Origin: CAZSHG01 sp964606695 [NCBI: uncultured bacterium]
GTDB taxonomy: Bacteria; UBP14; UBA6098
Length of the DNA stretch: 64,000 nt
Assembly: GCA_964606695.1 (NCBI GenBank)
Contig: CAZSHG010000003.1
Location: 1 to 64,000, forward strand
Reading direction: 5' to 3'
Each line of letters begins with the position of its first letter. Position 1 is the stretch's first letter. Below are positions 44,102-54,062 of the stretch, in pieces. Under the pieces are notes generated by a model that did no database searches, had not been told where the DNA came from, and worked only from the letters and a program-made list of their open reading frames with translations. Position numbers and translations under genes: made by a program.

Positions 44102-45727
44102 ATGCGTAAAATCCTTCTACTAAATCTGGCATTCGCGATCGTTTTATTCGCGGTAACTTCGAGTATAGACCGTGTCGTCGTTTTTCCGGACAGGGCTACC
44201 GTGGTGCGAAAAGCGAGCATAAGTATTTCATCTTCCGGCGAACATGAATTCGAGGTGGAAGGGATCCCCTCCGCCGCCGATCCATCCACGGTTCGTCTCA
44301 GCGGTTCAGGCACGGGCGGTCTTGTTTTCGGCGCGGTTCAGATGACCACCGATTACGAACCCCCGGACAGCGGTAGATTAGCCGAAATCGAGGAACGACT
44401 TAAAGTGATCGATGACGAATTAAACGCCCTCACCCAGCGCCGAGATGCTTTAAATATCGAAAGAAACTATCTCACCAGAATCGGAGATATTTCCGCAGGA
44501 GGTGCGACATTCGAGATACGCACAGGCGACGTCGATCCTCAAGCCTACAAACAGACCTTCGATTTCCTGGATACAGAACTTTCGGGTCTCGCCGACCGTC
44601 AGGTTGAACTCGGTAAACTCGAACGTTCGTTGAATGAGGAAAAACGCCGCCTTCAGCGTGAACGCGCTAATCTCGGCTATGGCAAAGACAAAGGCTATAT
44701 CGCAAAATTCACGATAAAAAGTTCCAGCGCGGGCAGAGCGGATATAGAATTGTCATACACCGTCTGGAATGCCGGATGGTCGCCTTCCTACGACGCCCGT
44801 TCCAACGCCGAAGACGGAACGGTAGAATTGACATATTACGGTCAGGTTCAGCAACGAACCGGCGAGGACTGGAATAACGTAAAAATTACCCTCTCCACCT
44901 CCCGCCCCGCTCTTGGGGCGCGTGCGCCGGAACTCGATCCGTGGTATCTCAGCGTTTTCGTCCCGGCCATAACGCAAGTTTCGTCGCGCGCGAAGAGCGC
45001 GGGCGCGGCACCAATGGCGTTTAGCGATGCGGCTGTAGAATCGGAGTTACCGGCTGTCCCACCATCGCCCGAACCTATCCGACACACGACCGCGCAGGCG
45101 GTTTCCAGTGGCGGAGGCAGTGTCAATTTCGAAATACCCGGTCGAGTGAATATTCCCGCCGACTACAGCCTGAAAAAACTGACCGTCGCTATTTTCGAGT
45201 TCGAGTCGAGGGAATCCTATGTCAGCGTTCCAAAAATATCGGAATTCGCTTATCTGCGCGCGAAATGGACGAATGAAACCGATTTCCCCATCCTCGCCGG
45301 ATCCGTATCTATTTTTCAGGGACAAAATTACGTTGGCGAATCGCAAACGGAATTCGTCGCGCCGGGCGAAGAGATCGAACTGTCGATGGGTGTCGTCGAA
45401 GCGATTAAAATCGAGCGCACGTTACTGAAAGATTACGCCGCAAAGGGCGGGTTATTCGGTTCCAAACGCAAGCGCGCTTATGGCTACCGCACGGAGATAT
45501 CGAACAATCTGGACAGAGAAATTTCGATAGAAATATTCGATCAAATTCCCGTTTCGCAGGACAGCCGGATCGAAATCGACGATATCGAATTCTTGCCCGA
45601 ATTGGAATCCGAACCGGAACGCGGCATCTTCAGCTGGAAATTAAATATCCCCGCGGGGCAATTGAAAGAGGTGGAAATCCGCTTTATCGTAGTTTACTCG
45701 AAAGACCTCGATATCCAGGGATTATGA
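44102..45727 (+). CDS. DUF4139 domain protein (MuiA-like)
   Basis: 541 residues from the ATG at 44102, preceded by AAAGGAG; an in-frame ATG at 44045 lacks one and would hide the signal peptide. Residues 1-19 are a signal sequence. The N-terminal region (about 20-115) fits DUF4140 (VVVFPDRATVVRKA, GIPSAADPSTVRL). About 90-190 is charged coiled coil. About 200-541 is the DUF4139 beta-rich domain (YTVWNAGWSPSYDAR, GQVQQRTGEDWNNVKITLSTSRP, FEIPGRVNIPADYS, LEIRFIVVYSK-like end). Family function is unsettled; one relative is annotated as a mucoidy inhibitor. Its last bases overlap the mrp gene on the other strand by six. Confidence 0.85.
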   Translation: MRKILLLNLAFAIVLFAVTSSIDRVVVFPDRATVVRKASISISSSGEHEFEVEGIPSAADPSTVRLSGSGTGGLVFGAVQMTTDYEPPDSGRLAEIEERLKVIDDELNALTQRRDALNIERNYLTRIGDISAGGATFEIRTGDVDPQAYKQTFDFLDTELSGLADRQVELGKLERSLNEEKRRLQRERANLGYGKDKGYIAKFTIKSSSAGRADIELSYTVWNAGWSPSYDARSNAEDGTVELTYYGQVQQRTGEDWNNVKITLSTSRPALGARAPELDPWYLSVFVPAITQVSSRAKSAGAAPMAFSDAAVESELPAVPPSPEPIRHTTAQAVSSGGGSVNFEIPGRVNIPADYSLKKLTVAIFEFESRESYVSVPKISEFAYLRAKWTNETDFPILAGSVSIFQGQNYVGESQTEFVAPGEEIELSMGVVEAIKIERTLLKDYAAKGGLFGSKRKRAYGYRTEISNNLDREISIEIFDQIPVSQDSRIEIDDIEFLPELESEPERGIFSWKLNIPAGQLKEVEIRFIVVYSKDLDIQGL

Positions 45728-46585
45728 CGATTCTTCGGATAAGCCCATAATTCCGCTTAATTTATCGACAATATCCATCATCCCGGCAGTGGTTTCGCTG
45801 TCGGGATGTTTCTTGATATACGGCGTGCCGACGTCCGACGCGGTCATAATGTCCGTCTCGATAGGAAGCGCGCCCAGGAACTCGATTTCCATGTCTTCAG
45901 CCGCCTTCTCTGCACCGCCGCGTTTGAAAATATCCGTCCGTGTTCCGCATTCCGGGCATACAAATCCGCTCATATTCTCGACGATTCCCAGCACGGGTAT
46001 CTTCAGCATCTTAGAGAAACTCACCGTCCGGCGGGCATCAGATAGTGAAACGTCCTGCGGCGTAGTTACGATTACCGCGCCGTCCATTTCCGGAAGACGC
46101 TGGATAATACTCAACGGCTCGTCCCCGGTGCCGGGCGGCGAATCGATGACCAGCACATCGAGGTCGCTCCAATCAACCTCGCTCAAAAACTGATCGATGG
46201 CGTTGGCTTTCATGGGACCGCGCCATACAACCGGCGTATCGCCGGGCGGCAGAAGATTCGCCATAGTTATTATCCTGACCCCGTCCTTTATTATGGGTTG
46301 GATCATATTATTTGGACCGCCCATAATCTGTTCGCCTTCGATTCCCGCCATCTTACCGATACTCGGTCCGTGGATGTCTATATCCAATAGTCCCGCTTTA
46401 TAACCGAGTTTGGCGAAACCATAAGCGAGGTTCACTGCTACCGTAGATTTGCCGACCCCGCCTTTCCCGGATAGGACGATAATTTTGTGCTTGACCTTGT
46501 TCATCGTCTTGCGAATCGCGAACTGGGTCTCGATCATCTTCTTATGGGCATCCGAAGTTTTTTGTTGATTGTTTTTCTCAGACAT
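45722..46585 (-). CDS. mrp: Mrp/NBP35 family iron-sulfur carrier ATPase
   Basis: 287 residues of the ParA/MinD-like Mrp (ApbC, NBP35) family, which carries and transfers Fe-S clusters in the cytoplasm. Deviant Walker A GKGGVGKST at residues 40-48, LLDIDIHGPSIGKM (switch I), IDSPPGTGD (Walker B-like) and a CPEC pair that would hold a bridging cluster in the dimer. There is no N-terminal DUF59 domain. It is the only gene on this strand between two plus-strand genes and the T9SS protein at 46730. Confidence 0.93.
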   Translation of the reverse strand: MSEKNNQQKTSDAHKKMIETQFAIRKTMNKVKHKIIVLSGKGGVGKSTVAVNLAYGFAKLGYKAGLLDIDIHGPSIGKMAGIEGEQIMGGPNNMIQPIIKDGVRIITMANLLPPGDTPVVWRGPMKANAIDQFLSEVDWSDLDVLVIDSPPGTGDEPLSIIQRLPEMDGAVIVTTPQDVSLSDARRTVSFSKMLKIPVLGIVENMSGFVCPECGTRTDIFKRGGAEKAAEDMEIEFLGALPIETDIMTASDVGTPYIKKHPDSETTAGMMDIVDKLSGIMGLSEESS

Positions 46586-46679
46586 ATCATCTCCCGATAT
46601 TTAGTTTCAGAGAAAAGTTAATATATCCTAATTTCAGTTAATTTCAACCTGCATTTTCATTTTTATTTTTTAAGATAAA

Positions 46680-46706
46680 AAACGGGCGGCTATCTGCCGC
46701 CCGTTT
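46680..46706 (-). terminator. rho-independent terminator (minus strand)
   Basis: AAACGGGCGGC, five-base loop, GCCGCCCGTTT; read on the minus strand it is followed by a T-run. It ends the gene at 46730-48868 and separates it from mrp. Confidence 0.9.
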
Positions 46707-46729
46707 ATAGAGTTTATCTGTGCTCGATC

Positions 46730-48868
46730 TTATTTTATCAATGTGATCTTGCGTGTAAATTCCGCACCGTTGGTATCGCTCGCACGGAGGAAATAAACTC
46801 CGCTCGGAACGCCCCAGCCGTTATCCGAAACGCCGTTCCAGACAAAGTGATGTCGGCCTACCTTGAGGTCTTTATCCACCACGTGGCTTACAATACGTCC
46901 GGTAACGTCTATTACGTCAACCTGGAAATGCCCAGCCTCATAAACATCGAACCAGAAGCCCGTGGCGGCGTTAAATGGATTCGGATAGTTCCGCCCGAGA
47001 CGATAGGTCTCCGGCATGGTCGCGCCGGTATAATCGACCTCGGGAATATTATCCGGATTGAAAACTGTGAGGGGAATGCCAACGTAGTAGGCGTAGTTCA
47101 AAGTCGTTGCAGAGTAACCCCCGCCACCATCGGGAGGTTCTAATATATCGCTAATACCCGCATATGTATCTCGGATAAAGGACATGTGAAGCTTATCGGT
47201 AACCCTCTCGGCAAGTGTCAGATTTAGTTCACACCAACACTCCCCCTCGGTGCAACCTGTCGTATAAGTATTCGAGATATTGATAGGATCTAGCCAAAGA
47301 CTATCGTCCGCCGGTAGCATACTACAGAAGATTTCGGCATTCTCAATTCCCTCATCGCTCATATCGTAGAAGAACAGGGTTTCGCTATCAGCTATATCCC
47401 ACAATAACTCGCCGTAGAACTGTTCCCAGCATACATAAACGTTATCGTCACCGTCGATAGCTACCTGTGGATAGATACAATCGCCGACATACCTATCATA
47501 GGCATTACACCATCCAAAGGGATCTATGAATACCGTATCCATCCGTGACGAACCCTCTTCCCAGTGGCAGATCATCGATCTGCACCACACCGAAACCGAA
47601 CAGGAACCGAAACAACTGTTTTCCCATCCGGAATCCGGACTTATTACGTAAGTTGACCATACCAAGTGGATATCGCCGTCGTCATCAAAGGTGATATTAA
47701 CATCATTCGGTCGAGAATAAACCGGACGATATACATGGATAGTTTCCGGCGGAGTGGTCGATGAATCCAACGAGTAACCCAGATATATAGTATCCGGATA
47801 ATCAGAGTAAATGTGTATTCCAGGGTCCGTTACATACTCGATTGGAGACCATGTTTCACCCATATCCGTGCTGGTTCGTAGGGCTAAAAACGCTGGGTCC
47901 AGGTAGCTGGCCCAGGCATAACGACCTCCATCACAGAAACAGGAGTCCTGTGTTATTAAACTATCATAGCTCACCCATGCCGCCGCTAGACGTGAATCAC
48001 TTCCGTCGCTCCAGGCGGCTATGTCGGACGAAATACTATTCTGGTCTTCATCCAATTGTATCGGTGGTTCCAGGAAAGCCTCGGACACTTCTTCCGGCCC
48101 CCAGTAAGGAGAAATGAACCCGCGATAGAAAACAACAGGATTTCCATAATATATGCCGCCAAGCGTGGTATCGCTTACAGACGGCGTTGAAACTATAAAA
48201 AACGTTGTATCGATCTGTGCGATTTTCGGCCAAATAGCCTGAAGATTCACACTACCTTCAGACATCCACGGTTCGGGCAACTCATCCGGTCCGATGAAAC
48301 TACAACGATCTGCGCCCTCGAGGAGATAATATATCGCGTCGTATCCTATGTTTGTGCCATACTCTGGGCTATCACTTCCCCTGTCGTGGAACGCGACTGT
48401 TGGCACGGTAGATGAATCATCTACGGAAATATTGCAATATCCGGCGTAGGCTCTTTCGTCAACTCTTTTACCGGTTGAATCCGTGCATTGGAAATGACTC
48501 GAGTCTGGATGCTTATAATTGTAATAAATTCGCCTGTTGTCGAAACCTGGGTCGAGACCGTTCATCCATGCGACATGAACGCCGCCCTCTGGATCCACAG
48601 CTATATTACGACCTTTGGTCGTATTGTGTTGCATGTCGTAATAGGTCATTCCAGCACGATATAACTGCTGGCCGAAATAGGGCGTGGTATCAGGTGTCGC
48701 GGTGTCCATCGGCTCGAAAAACATCACAGGATTAAACGGCTGTGGTGACCCCATGGTCGGAAAAGGTGTCAATGGAGGTAACTTCGACGTTTCTACATCG
48801 TTTGCCATTATGGATATAATGGCAATCAGAATAGCAATGACTGCAAACTGACATGTTTTGTTACTCAT
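46730..48868 (-). CDS. secreted BNR-like protein with T9SS sorting domain
   Basis: 712 residues from the ATG at 48868, which has AAGGAGAG just upstream; a farther in-frame ATG at 48907 is less likely. Signal sequence 1-about 22. The middle shows repeated blades that read like exo-sialidase/BNR-type beta-propellers (PEGGVHVAWMNG, DDDGDIHLVWST, IDGDDNVYVCWEQ), with several Cys pairs. The last about 80 residues are a type A T9SS sorting domain (NYPNPFN, IDVTGRIV, GVYFLRA). No glycosidase active-site set can be confirmed, so hydrolase activity is not claimed. Surface-exposed or released. Similar blade motifs occur at the head of the two giants. Confidence 0.82.
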   Translation of the reverse strand: MSNKTCQFAVIAILIAIISIMANDVETSKLPPLTPFPTMGSPQPFNPVMFFEPMDTATPDTTPYFGQQLYRAGMTYYDMQHNTTKGRNIAVDPEGGVHVAWMNGLDPGFDNRRIYYNYKHPDSSHFQCTDSTGKRVDERAYAGYCNISVDDSSTVPTVAFHDRGSDSPEYGTNIGYDAIYYLLEGADRCSFIGPDELPEPWMSEGSVNLQAIWPKIAQIDTTFFIVSTPSVSDTTLGGIYYGNPVVFYRGFISPYWGPEEVSEAFLEPPIQLDEDQNSISSDIAAWSDGSDSRLAAAWVSYDSLITQDSCFCDGGRYAWASYLDPAFLALRTSTDMGETWSPIEYVTDPGIHIYSDYPDTIYLGYSLDSSTTPPETIHVYRPVYSRPNDVNITFDDDGDIHLVWSTYVISPDSGWENSCFGSCSVSVWCRSMICHWEEGSSRMDTVFIDPFGWCNAYDRYVGDCIYPQVAIDGDDNVYVCWEQFYGELLWDIADSETLFFYDMSDEGIENAEIFCSMLPADDSLWLDPINISNTYTTGCTEGECWCELNLTLAERVTDKLHMSFIRDTYAGISDILEPPDGGGGYSATTLNYAYYVGIPLTVFNPDNIPEVDYTGATMPETYRLGRNYPNPFNAATGFWFDVYEAGHFQVDVIDVTGRIVSHVVDKDLKVGRHHFVWNGVSDNGWGVPSGVYFLRASDTNGAEFTRKITLIK

Positions 48869-49005
48869 TTCTCTCCTTCGTTTTGTCATTGTTAAAAAAG
48901 TAATCAAAAAACTTCTATTTTAATTAATATAAAACCACCGACGGCGAAATTCAAGCCTTTTTTCAACTATATTATTAGTTTCATTGAGTTAATATATATT
49001 CCAAA

Positions 49006-51321
49006 TTAGTTTTTCTCAAGGAAAATCTTGCCTTCTTGCTCCAATTTTTTTATTAATTCGATTTTTTCGATGGCGGCTTTGAAATTTGGGGTTATTTCTA
49101 TAGATTTCTGAAATTGGTTCAAAGCCCTATTATATTTTCCTTTGCGGGCATAAATCAGTCCAAGATTATAATAAATTTCCGGCGAATTATATCCTCGTTC
49201 GATGGCTGTAAGCAGGGTCTTTTCCGCGGCTTCGTCCATGCCCAACCGCGATAATACCCCGCCATAAGAAGCCCAGGCCTCCGCGTGGTGGGGATTCAAA
49301 TCGAGTGCCTTACGGAAATATGCGCGGGAATAATCGAGTTTGCCCCTCGAAGCCTCGATCAATCCGAGATTATAATAGGCATATCCCCGGATAACCGAAT
49401 CAGAAGACGCTCCCGCGCCCTCCACCGAATAGACGCCGGATAATTCGTAATCTAACAGCGCCCCGGGGACTCCCACCCGCGACGCTTTCTCGAAAAAAGT
49501 TTTCGCACTGTCGGCTACTCCCATTTTCATATATGCGGCTCCGGCGGAAAGCAATAATCTTCGGTTCAGCGAATCCAACTCCAACCCTTTTAGGGCGATA
49601 ACCAGACCGGTATCTGGAAAACCTAATTCCACGAGGGTTTGCGCGTAATTAATATATGCTTGAGTATTAATGGGATCTACTTTAATCGCGTTAGCGCCGT
49701 ATCTGATCGCCTGCGAGGTGTCGTTATACAGACGCGATATGACCCCGAGATTACTATTGGCGTTCGAGATTTCACCGCGGTTTTCAATCTCCCGGTGGAA
49801 ATAATCTTCGGCCAAAAAATGGTTCTCTTTTCTGAACGCAATTATCCCGCGGTTCAAATTCACTCGATTAAGTTCGGGCATTATAGAAAGGGCTTCTGCG
49901 TAGGCAGAGTCGGCTTTAGCCAGTTTCCCCTCTCTAAGGTGAATATTTCCGAGAGCGAAATAACTCTCGGCTTTTCCACGTTCGGTCAGGTTACCGTCGT
50001 AGGTTATCATAAATCCCAGCACCATAATTATCGGCAATAAAAGTTGGAAAATGAATTGCCCGATGCGTTTTTCCCTCAACAGATCATATAAAATAACCGT
50101 TCCGCTGGCGGAAAAGGGAACTACAGCCACCAACATCGGAAGCCGAAAACGCGCGTTCACGAAGAATAGAACGATAGTCGCCCCGTAGATTATTCCCCAT
50201 AGGATAAGCGCGCCCGTCTCGCGTTTACGCAGGATTATCGGCAATCCCGCTGTAGCCAGTATTAAAAATAATCCCCAGGCAAAGTGCGATTTGAGCGGCG
50301 GAGAATAACGCTTGAAAAATTCCGGGCTACCGTTGTTACCATGTTCGACTGGCGATAATAACAGACCGGCTTTCCGCGCGAGAAGTCTTAATTCATCGCC
50401 CGGATTCTCCTTCAAATATCCGATAGTTTTAGAAAGATACCAATCGCTCATCCCCGACGAAGATAACTCCCGCCCGGCTTCCCTCTCGGCCATTTTCCAT
50501 GCTTCCCGCACCGTCCACGTTCCACCATGTCCCGGCAAAACCGGAGTCATGCCGTCGGTTTCCGCATTATTCCCAAGATAAAGATTCAACCCGCCCTGCG
50601 TGGCCACCAATGAAGCTTCCCCGCGAGCTAAATTATGGACGAAAACGGGCAAAACAGGTAACGATATGCCGACTAACGCCAATCCAATTGCCTTGAGCCA
50701 AATCTTTTTCCGTCGCAAAACCAACCATAACAATAAAAAAGGAAACACGGCTAAGATATTCGGTCTGGTTATCGCAAAAAATCCCGAAGACAGCCCAAAA
50801 AGGAAAATATTCCGTCCCCTGCCGTCTCGCGACGCATCGACAAGGAATATCAAAGCCAAAGCCCCTAATGGTATCAGCATCCAGTCCAGAAGAAGACGGG
50901 ATTCGAATAGCGCAGGCATCGGCGAAAGGGCAATGAAAATTCCGGCCAACAATCCCACTCGACGATCGTCGAAGACCTTTTTGGCGAGAATCGCAACCAT
51001 AATACATCCGAAAACACCAAAAAGAAGCTGGATTATCCTCACCGTCCAGGGATTCGTTCCCCCGAAAGCGTAGATTCCGCCCAGAAAATAAGAGTAAAAC
51101 GGCGCACGGAAAAAAGCGGTGGGAAAAAGTAAGTTACCCTCCGCGATATAACTCGCCCAGTTATGGTGGTAAATCTCATCGAGTGAGGGCAATCTGAACC
51201 AGGGCGTTTTCGACCAGAAATAAAGATGAACACCGCGATATATCGCCGCGATAAGGGCGACTATTGCGAGCCTCCAGATTCCAATATTCTTGTTTGATGG
51301 TGCGTTATTACGGTTGGGCAT
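49006..51321 (-). CDS. GT-C glycosyltransferase with C-terminal TPR repeats
   Basis: 771 residues. The first half (about 15-430) has about ten to eleven membrane segments and the dolichyl-phosphate-mannosyltransferase/ArnT (GT39-like) pattern, with the acidic PSLDEIYHHNW motif in the first periplasmic loop, which in the family holds a catalytic acid. About 445-760 are tetratricopeptide repeats (ALGNIHLREGKLAKAD, AYYNLGLIEASRGKLD, IYYNLGLIYARKGKYN). This order, membrane GT-C then TPR, is the same as in eukaryotic TMTC O-mannosyltransferases; glycosylation of secreted proteins is a plausible role (inference). It lies downstream of the T9SS protein at 51382, with a terminator between. Confidence 0.88.
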   Translation of the reverse strand: MPNRNNAPSNKNIGIWRLAIVALIAAIYRGVHLYFWSKTPWFRLPSLDEIYHHNWASYIAEGNLLFPTAFFRAPFYSYFLGGIYAFGGTNPWTVRIIQLLFGVFGCIMVAILAKKVFDDRRVGLLAGIFIALSPMPALFESRLLLDWMLIPLGALALIFLVDASRDGRGRNIFLFGLSSGFFAITRPNILAVFPFLLLWLVLRRKKIWLKAIGLALVGISLPVLPVFVHNLARGEASLVATQGGLNLYLGNNAETDGMTPVLPGHGGTWTVREAWKMAEREAGRELSSSGMSDWYLSKTIGYLKENPGDELRLLARKAGLLLSPVEHGNNGSPEFFKRYSPPLKSHFAWGLFLILATAGLPIILRKRETGALILWGIIYGATIVLFFVNARFRLPMLVAVVPFSASGTVILYDLLREKRIGQFIFQLLLPIIMVLGFMITYDGNLTERGKAESYFALGNIHLREGKLAKADSAYAEALSIMPELNRVNLNRGIIAFRKENHFLAEDYFHREIENRGEISNANSNLGVISRLYNDTSQAIRYGANAIKVDPINTQAYINYAQTLVELGFPDTGLVIALKGLELDSLNRRLLLSAGAAYMKMGVADSAKTFFEKASRVGVPGALLDYELSGVYSVEGAGASSDSVIRGYAYYNLGLIEASRGKLDYSRAYFRKALDLNPHHAEAWASYGGVLSRLGMDEAAEKTLLTAIERGYNSPEIYYNLGLIYARKGKYNRALNQFQKSIEITPNFKAAIEKIELIKKLEQEGKIFLEKN

Positions 51322-51335
51322 AATGTTAAAATAAC

Positions 51336-51364
51336 AAAAAGGCCGGGATTTACCCGGCCTTTTT
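51336..51364 (-). terminator. bidirectional hairpin between two secreted/envelope genes
   Basis: AAAAAGGCCGGG, loop ATTTA, CCCGGCCTTTTT. It ends the gene at 51382-53781 on the minus strand and separates it from the glycosyltransferase gene. Confidence 0.9.
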
Positions 51365-51381
51365 AGAGAAATGAGGATGGG

Positions 51382-53781
51382 TTACTTAATTAGAACCATT
51401 CTCTTCGTTATGTCTTTATCGGCGGCGGTTAACCTGTATAGGTAAATTCCCGACGGTAAATCCCTGCCCTTGTCGTCTCTGCCGGACCAGGTTACTCTAT
51501 GTGTTCCGGCCTTAACTTTGCCGGAAGTTAGAGTTGTAACTCTCTCGCCGAGGAGGTTATAAACCGATAGTTCTATATTTGTTTCCTCCGGCAGTTCGAA
51601 AGTAATCGCGGTCGCGGGATTGAATGGGTTCGGATAGTTATCATGCAGGGCGATTTCCTTCGGGAGCATATTGCCATGTTCCCCAATTCCGGTTTCTCCG
51701 GAAACCATAGCGCGAATCATCAGATCGATAGCGTTATACGGCGGACCGGTATCCTCGCGCAGGAAGAACGTATCCGGGCTTTGAATGGCAAAACCCCATC
51801 TTTCCAACGGACTGGTGGCGTCTATACCTATCATTGGGACTTCGCTATCAACTGCGGTTGCAACGAAGATAAAGAACAGCGAATCCGGGATCTCTATAAC
51901 CTCCGAGGAGAGATCGATGGTCACCCATGAACCTTCATCTTCGGCGGCGATTTCATGATCGCCCGTATAGAGGACGTCAGCCCCGCTGGGAATACCTGCG
52001 AAATGGTTCATCACCGTGATATTCACCGTCCCGCTAAAATCGGTGAAGAACTTCGCTTCCGTCAGCTCGACGTCGGTCAACTCATCGCCGACAACGAACC
52101 TGTTGCCAAGCGAGAATCCGGGGGTCATTCCCGTTCCGAGATAACCTTCCAATGTAATCCCGGTGCCGGCATCAGAAGCTACGTCGTTGACTCCATCGTC
52201 CCAACCGAGTTCCATCGTCCCGAAATCGGGGACAGTAAAGGTAACGACAATCGTATCGTTGGAGAGATTGAGGTCTTCCGCCAATCCCGTCCACGCGGTA
52301 ATCGTATAATCGCCCGGCACAAGGGTGCTAATTTCCTTGAATACGGTAGATTTTGCGCCACCGTCGATACTCGGTCTCGGCCAGAAAATAACCGAACTAT
52401 CCGAGCCGTCGGGATATGTTATCGTGCCGTTAATCTGGAGCATCGTTTCGTAAGACATCCCCAGATTGGCGACCTGAACCGTAAATCTACCTCTTTCGCC
52501 CGGAGAAAGCGGTCCGGTGGCAACCAGCGTAGGAGCGATATCGTGCAGAAGCGCATAATAGCCCTCTACTACCACGTTATCGACATATAGATGCTGGGTC
52601 GTGTCCGGAAGCCCGTCGCCTCGACCGAGAATCATGATACGGACGTCATGTCCGGCGAAATCGCGGAGTGAATTGGTCATCGTTCCGAAAAGATCCTCGT
52701 CGTCGAAGGTGCTCCAGGTTTCGTCAATATAACCGGGACGATAGTAATTATACATGATTTGAATTGTCGTATCCGCCGTAGAATCAATGATTGCGACCGT
52801 AAAATAATCGTCCAGATTATTATCGGAATCCGGATCGGCATCGACGAACTCCAGTTTGACATCGAGATAGATTTTTCCAGCGAACGTATCCGGAATTGTG
52901 AACATCGGCGAAATCAACGTAGCGTATGACTCGCAGTAAGCCTTGGTAATCATGCTGTATGTCCCCAAAGCCGCGTCTTCATCTGTGAGTTCCCAGGTAT
53001 TGAGGACTCGACCCTGTGAAGCGCTAAATACGGCGGTTTCGTCGGTTCCGTAATAAAGCGTATCCGTGTCGTCCGTAACCACTATATTATCGACGATCCA
53101 TCCGAACATGTCGGGATCGTAGCTGTCGTCTGAATGTGTCGGGCCGGTGCAGAACATCATATCCGAGCTGAATACAAACCTGATTATGACCTCCGAACCA
53201 GAAAAATCGCTCAGATCGAAAATTGGCTCTTCAGGAGTAGTCGTCCCTCGTTCTCCAGCCCATGCAGGATAATCCGGGCCAAGCCCACAGAATCCAAAGC
53301 CCCAGAGGCTTGTAACATCATATGCTAATGTTGGTTGCGTCGCTTCAATAACCTCCCATGTAACGCCCTCGTCGTCCGAAATCCAGACAGCACAACCATC
53401 CCAGCCGTTATACATGTAGGGATAATCATCTGTTGCTCCAGCTGGCTCGCAATTCAATTTCTGCTGGAAAGTAAGAAGAACGTCGCCTGCCGGCGTAGCG
53501 GGAATCAGTATTCCCGGTAAATCCATATATTGGAGCCAGCCGTCGTTATAGCCGTTATATCCGGTTCCGCCGACGTCCATTGTGCCACACCAGAAACTCA
53601 TCCCGTCGATCGAATTGAAAGAATCGGCGTGCCAGTAAGTGGCGGTGTCACCATACCAGTAAAGGTCGCCCGTATCCCAGCGAATACTGCCTTCGAATCC
53701 CTCTAAAAACAGGGTGTCGGTCTGCGCAAAAGCAAATCCGACATAAAGCACTGCGATAATGACAAAGATTACCTTTCTCAT
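51382..53781 (-). CDS. secreted beta-rich protein with T9SS sorting domain
   Basis: 799 residues. Signal peptide 1-19 (AFA|QTDT). Jellyroll-like modules appear at about 20-240 (FLEGFEGSIRW, FGWIVDNIVVTDDT, a pattern of secreted MAM/lectin-like domains) and again at about 290-400 (HLYVDNVVVEG). About 410-510 is CARDB-like (LSPGERGRFTVQVANLG). The last about 75 residues are a type A T9SS sorting domain (NYPNPFN, YNLLGERV, GIYLYRL). There is no catalytic motif that I recognise. Surface or extracellular. The start has GGAGGA upstream. It is divergent from the response regulator gene. Confidence 0.83.
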   Translation of the reverse strand: MRKVIFVIIAVLYVGFAFAQTDTLFLEGFEGSIRWDTGDLYWYGDTATYWHADSFNSIDGMSFWCGTMDVGGTGYNGYNDGWLQYMDLPGILIPATPAGDVLLTFQQKLNCEPAGATDDYPYMYNGWDGCAVWISDDEGVTWEVIEATQPTLAYDVTSLWGFGFCGLGPDYPAWAGERGTTTPEEPIFDLSDFSGSEVIIRFVFSSDMMFCTGPTHSDDSYDPDMFGWIVDNIVVTDDTDTLYYGTDETAVFSASQGRVLNTWELTDEDAALGTYSMITKAYCESYATLISPMFTIPDTFAGKIYLDVKLEFVDADPDSDNNLDDYFTVAIIDSTADTTIQIMYNYYRPGYIDETWSTFDDEDLFGTMTNSLRDFAGHDVRIMILGRGDGLPDTTQHLYVDNVVVEGYYALLHDIAPTLVATGPLSPGERGRFTVQVANLGMSYETMLQINGTITYPDGSDSSVIFWPRPSIDGGAKSTVFKEISTLVPGDYTITAWTGLAEDLNLSNDTIVVTFTVPDFGTMELGWDDGVNDVASDAGTGITLEGYLGTGMTPGFSLGNRFVVGDELTDVELTEAKFFTDFSGTVNITVMNHFAGIPSGADVLYTGDHEIAAEDEGSWVTIDLSSEVIEIPDSLFFIFVATAVDSEVPMIGIDATSPLERWGFAIQSPDTFFLREDTGPPYNAIDLMIRAMVSGETGIGEHGNMLPKEIALHDNYPNPFNPATAITFELPEETNIELSVYNLLGERVTTLTSGKVKAGTHRVTWSGRDDKGRDLPSGIYLYRLTAADKDITKRMVLIK

Positions 53782-53889
53782 TAATCCTCCTTCTATTTGC
53801 GTTTTGTTAAACTCATTCTACATCAATATATAATAAAGAAATGTAGAGCGAAATGTCAAGGTTCAAAAGACCTTTTATTGAAAAACTTC

Positions 53890-53908
53890 AATTGCCAATG
53901 TGGCAATT
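53890..53908. promoter_or_regulatory. 19-bp perfect palindrome, candidate operator
   Basis: AATTGCCA-ATG-TGGCAATT in the 281-base gap between two divergent genes. No T-run follows, and it is in an A/T-rich promoter-like region, so a protein-binding site is more likely than a terminator. A smaller palindrome, ATTTCG-TTTG-CGAAAT, is at 54030-54045 before the receiver gene. Confidence 0.45.
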
Positions 53909-54062
53909 TAGTCGATTTCTATAACCGACGATACTCCGTTTTCACTCCCGACGTCTATAAAAAATAAATTCACGTCTGACCACAAATATAGAAATAACGC
54001 TAATTTTAGTGGCATTACAGGTATTTGGCATTTCGTTTGCGAAATTCTAATCCGGTGAGATT

